A stretch of DNA of 64,000 nucleotides from the NCBI RefSeq assembly GCF_000271485.2, contig NZ_AKVN02000001.1, positions 1,182,001-1,246,000 of the forward strand. The letters are read 5' to 3'. Under the pieces are notes generated by a model. The model was not told the DNA's origin. It saw nothing but the letters and a program-made list of their open reading frames with translations, and made no database searches. A program made the translations under genes and the position numbers. This document shows positions 61,704 through 64,000 of this stretch, in pieces; the stretch's first letter is position 1, and every line of letters starts with the position of its first letter. Source of the DNA: Pelosinus fermentans DSM 17108 (lineage in GTDB: Bacteria > Bacillota > Negativicutes > DSM-13327).

Positions 61704-62899
61704 TTGCTTTTGAGGGACTAAAAGCCAATAAGCTTCGTGCAATCCTTACGATGCTGGGGATCATCATTGGTGTAGGCGCCGTTGTTGCTATGATATCCCT
61801 CGGATTAGGAGTGCAGCAAAAAGTCCAAAACTCCATTGCAGGTTTAGGCAGCAATCTTCTGATCGTTATGCCGGGAGCTAATTCACCTTCAGGAGGTGTG
61901 CGTCTGGCAGCGGGATCGAACATTACGTTAACTAAGCAAGATGCGAAAGCCATTGGTCAGCAAATTAGCGGGATCAATGCAGTAGCACCTGCTGTCAGCC
62001 AGCAGTTTCAAATTATTTATGGGAATCAAAACTGGAATACCAGTGTTCAAGGGACTACCCCCGAATTTTTGGAAATACGCAATTTTGAAGTTGCTTCGGG
62101 AACTTTTTTTAGTACAAGTGACGAAGATACTCGGGCGCGAGTTGCTGTAATTGGTGAAACGGTAGCTGCTAATTTGTTCGGGGAAATTAGTCCGGTAGGA
62201 CAGACTATGCGAATTGGTCAGGCTCCCTTTCGTGTAATCGGAGTTCTGGGCAGTAAAGGGCAGTCATCCATGGGGTCTGACCAGGACGATGTGATTATTG
62301 TACCTTTAACTACCGCACAAGAACGTCTTATGGGCATATCCTATGTACATAACATTAGTATTCAGGTAGAAAGTGATGACATCATGGATAAAGTCCAGGA
62401 GGATGTTACGACCCTATTGCGGTCACGCCATCACTTGGCACAAAATACGACGGATGATTTTACCGTTCGTAATTTAACAGCACTTATGACCACGATGAAA
62501 GAGACTACAGCAACTCTTACCTTATTTCTCGGAAGTGTTGCTGCGATTTCATTGCTGGTAGGCGGCATTGGTATTATGAATATCATGCTGGTATCTGTAA
62601 CGGAACGGACTCGAGAAATCGGCATACGTAAAGCATTAGGTGCAACCTATAACAATATTTTGCTGCAGTTTATTATAGAAGCCGTTGTGATTGGTGTTAC
62701 AGGCGGAATATTGGGAATTCTTCTTGGCATAGCAGGGGCTCGGATAGTTTCTATGGTAGCAGGCTGGAGTACGGTGATTTCCATTGCTGCCATCATTGGG
62801 GCATTTAGTGTTTCTGTAATGATTGGTTTATTCTTTGGCATCTATCCTGCCCGCAAAGCAGCATTACTTGACCCCATAGATGCTTTGCGCTATGAGTAA
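61682..62899 (+). CDS. ABC exporter permease, MacB type
   Basis: 405 residues. N-terminal helix after the FEGLKANKLRAILTMLGIIIGVGAV motif, a ~230-residue extracytoplasmic MacB periplasmic core domain, then three helices (FtsX-like) with MLVSVTERTREIGIRKALGATYNNILLQFIIEA and a final YPARKAALLDPIDALRYE. Exports peptides, antibiotics or envelope components in related systems; substrate unknown here. Confidence 0.92.
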   Translation: MFWESVLIAFEGLKANKLRAILTMLGIIIGVGAVVAMISLGLGVQQKVQNSIAGLGSNLLIVMPGANSPSGGVRLAAGSNITLTKQDAKAIGQQISGINAVAPAVSQQFQIIYGNQNWNTSVQGTTPEFLEIRNFEVASGTFFSTSDEDTRARVAVIGETVAANLFGEISPVGQTMRIGQAPFRVIGVLGSKGQSSMGSDQDDVIIVPLTTAQERLMGISYVHNISIQVESDDIMDKVQEDVTTLLRSRHHLAQNTTDDFTVRNLTALMTTMKETTATLTLFLGSVAAISLLVGGIGIMNIMLVSVTERTREIGIRKALGATYNNILLQFIIEAVVIGVTGGILGILLGIAGARIVSMVAGWSTVISIAAIIGAFSVSVMIGLFFGIYPARKAALLDPIDALRYE

Positions 62900-62958
62900 G
62901 AAACAGGCAATAGAAAATGATCATAAAGACTTTTAAAGGAAGTAAGGAGAATGTTGTT

Positions 62959-63069
62959 ATGCATATTTGGACAGGAAATCTATGGCTATATTCATTGATG
63001 ATTCTTGTATCCCTGCTGGGATATTATGTTTTTCGCATTTCCCGATATATTGTACAAATTCTACTTTAA
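62959..63069 (+). CDS. Tiny membrane protein (36 residues), hypothetical
   Basis: ATG 62959 lies about 10 nt after AAGGAG and opens a 36-residue frame dominated by one hydrophobic helix (LYSLMILVSLLGYYVF) ending RISRYIVQILL. It lies 59 bp after the MacB-like permease and before a terminator, so it would be cotranscribed and may be an accessory to the exporter. The ATG at 62951 gives only a 15-residue frame. Confidence 0.55.
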   Translation: MHIWTGNLWLYSLMILVSLLGYYVFRISRYIVQILL

Positions 63070-63090
63070 AACCAATATATTTTGATTACA

Positions 63091-63136
63091 AAAAAGCACT
63101 CATGCAGTATGAATAGCTGCATGAGTGTTCTTTTTT
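63091..63136. terminator. Bidirectional intrinsic terminator
   Basis: CACTCATGCAG / CTGCATGAGTG stem with flanking A-run and TTCTTTTTT. Confidence 0.9.
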
Positions 63137-63150
63137 GAGGTAAAATTCCT

Positions 63151-63176
63151 CAGCGCTCTCTGCGCCTCTGCGGTTC
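63151..63176. repeat. Dispersed palindromic repeat, partial copy 10 (right half)
   Basis: Right arm only: CTCTCTGCGCCTCTGCGGTT. Lies between convergent genes. Confidence 0.55.
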
Positions 63177-63196
63177 AAAAAAGTAAGTTATACATA

Positions 63197-63643
63197 TTAT
63201 CTATGCAAAGTATCCTTTAATGTGCGGTATTCTTTAGCAATACGCACAGGTTTCGTCATAAAGCGAACAGGAATAGAACAAAGGAATGTTGTCAAGTCTT
63301 TATGAATTTCTTGGTTTAAACGAGAGGGTTTTGTTATAATACGCGATAATAGCAACTCACCATAGCTCTGGTAAGACGAACTTTTGAACGATTTTTCAAA
63401 CCTGGTATTTTCATTTGCTAAGGCTGTATTACCAATTGGAGCGGGAGAAGAGGTGATGGTGGTTTTATGGGTCAGATTGCTTGGCAGAGGAGTTGCGGTA
63501 ATCTGTTTATAAGGACCGATGGTTTTTCCACACTCTTCACAAGAGATTTGTACAATTAGTTTGTTATTGTATTCAATATCATGAACAGTCTCTTGATTAC
63601 AGCGCATGCAGACTAAAACCGCTTTAAAAGACTCTTTGCACAT
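63197..63643 (-). CDS. Zinc-ribbon protein of unknown function
   Basis: 148 residues. N-terminal zinc ribbon: CMRCNQETVHDIEY and CEECGKTIGPY give two CxxC pairs. The middle (~50-85) is Pro/Thr/Ser-rich and likely disordered; the C-terminus is basic and helical (LLLSRIITKPSRLNQEIHKDLTTFLCSIPVRFMTKPVRIAKEYRTL). No family named with confidence; small bh-type proteins of Firmicutes share the ribbon. ATG 63643 follows GGAGGG. Confidence 0.7.
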   Translation of the reverse strand: MCKESFKAVLVCMRCNQETVHDIEYNNKLIVQISCEECGKTIGPYKQITATPLPSNLTHKTTITSSPAPIGNTALANENTRFEKSFKSSSYQSYGELLLSRIITKPSRLNQEIHKDLTTFLCSIPVRFMTKPVRIAKEYRTLKDTLHR

Positions 63644-63761
63644 AGTGGGACCCTCCTTATTTTCTGGGGAATTTTACTATTGAATATGTAACGAAAGATC
63701 TTTATATAAAATATGGTTTCTATGGTAGCAAGCATATGGAGTTAGTAAACAATAGTTCGAT

Positions 63762-63783
63762 ATCGTAAACAATTGTTTACGAT
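63762..63783. promoter_or_regulatory. Perfect 22-bp palindrome, candidate operator
   Basis: Centre at 63772/63773; core CGTAAACAATTGTTTACG. A partial copy, GTAAACAATAGTT, lies just upstream at 63745. It lies between the zinc-ribbon gene start and the end of the SorC-family gene. Confidence 0.6.
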
Positions 63784-63820
63784 TGAATAATAAAAAAGAA
63801 ATATCGAATACAAAGATATT

Positions 63821-64000
63821 CTACGTTATTTTTAGTATTTCCTGTGCAGTTTCTTCATCAGTGATCAGCACATTGATAAAACCTCCGTTGAGAGCTCCTA
63901 AAATGGCCCTCACTTTATAGTGACCGCCGCTGCCTACACCAATGCGGATCGGAATAGACTGCAGCGTATTCAAAGGAGCAGCAATGAGGCGATCTTCCAA
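63821..64000 (-). CDS. SorC-family transcriptional regulator, C-terminal end (partial)
   Basis: Last 59 residues only; the gene continues past the right edge. PIRIGVGSGGHYKVRAILGALNGGFINVLITDEETAQEIL matches the end of the SorC/CggR sugar-binding domain (IGVAGG..K..AI.AAL.GG.INVLITDE.TA). Such proteins control sugar catabolism genes. Effector and targets lie outside the window. Confidence 0.85.
   Translation of the reverse strand: MEDRLIAAPLNTLQSIPIRIGVGSGGHYKVRAILGALNGGFINVLITDEETAQEILKIT

Overview
This 64 kb window looks chromosomal and most resembles the Negativicutes (Sporomusaceae, Pelosinus/Sporomusa-like). That is an inference from mixed traits. Strong Shine-Dalgarno sites, frequent TTG/GTG starts, a T-box leader and low G+C point to Firmicutes. 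A CusBA-type RND pump and a MacA-type adaptor imply an outer membrane. No rRNA, tRNA, CRISPR array, complete insertion sequence or prophage was recognised.

Layout. (1) 1-9.2 kb: the end of a copper/silver-type RND efflux operon (adaptor, CusA-like pump, lipoprotein, NlpC/P60 hydrolase), a secreted protein of three ~60-residue repeats, a small secreted protein, Rnk, a DUF5665 protein and an asparaginase. (2) 9.2-12.7 kb: a diguanylate cyclase and a V4R-domain/PAS-PucR regulator pair. (3) 12.8-23.2 kb: an L-rhamnose catabolic locus: DeoR repressor, rhaB, rhaA, rhaD, a sugar ABC importer, the mutarotase rhaM, and a decayed copy of the lactaldehyde reductase gene. (4) 23.3-30.1 kb: an IclR-controlled module (IlvD/EDD dehydratase, DapA-family aldolase/dehydratase, MFS transporter, intact fucO-like alcohol dehydrogenase) that looks like a sugar-acid pathway. 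(5) 30.2-33.5 kb: Lrp + LysE exporter, LysR + FAH-family hydrolase. (6) 33.6-39.7 kb: a T-box-controlled branched-chain amino-acid ABC importer (livKHMGF) followed by ilvE. (7) 39.8-43.7 kb: a c-di-GMP-I (GEMM) riboswitch ahead of a GGDEF-EAL protein, small ORFs, DUF3870 and glutamate racemase. (8) 43.7-53.6 kb: a Fur-family regulator, the sigma-54 activator AcoR, and an acetoin-dehydrogenase-type 2-oxoacid dehydrogenase operon that also carries lipB, lipA and lpdA. (9) 53.7-62.9 kb: chemoreceptor, LysR regulator, small secreted protein, and a two-component system divergent from a MacAB-like export system. (10) 62.9-64 kb: a tiny membrane ORF, a zinc-ribbon protein and the end of a SorC-family regulator.

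How it fits together. Rhamnose is imported, mutarotated, isomerised, phosphorylated and cleaved to DHAP and L-lactaldehyde. The rha-linked reductase for lactaldehyde is a pseudogene, so the intact paralogue at 28888-30048, inside the IclR-controlled region, probably does this job. The two reductase copies flank the IclR module as direct repeats. Three near-identical palindromes mark the likely IclR regulon. The two-component system probably controls both the MacAB-like operon and the small secreted protein, because their promoters share a GTAAC-N6-GTAAC block and the sequence after it.

The window is rich in small dispersed repeats. The first family is ~95-bp hairpins of the GAACC(A/G)C type, in ten full or partial copies, whose internal motif changes in concert within each copy. 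The second is a ~140-bp MITE-like element with terminal inverted repeats and apparent target duplications. The third is a CTAGTACC-ended inverted-repeat element. Two genes (rnk and the IclR regulator) appear to start at ATT.
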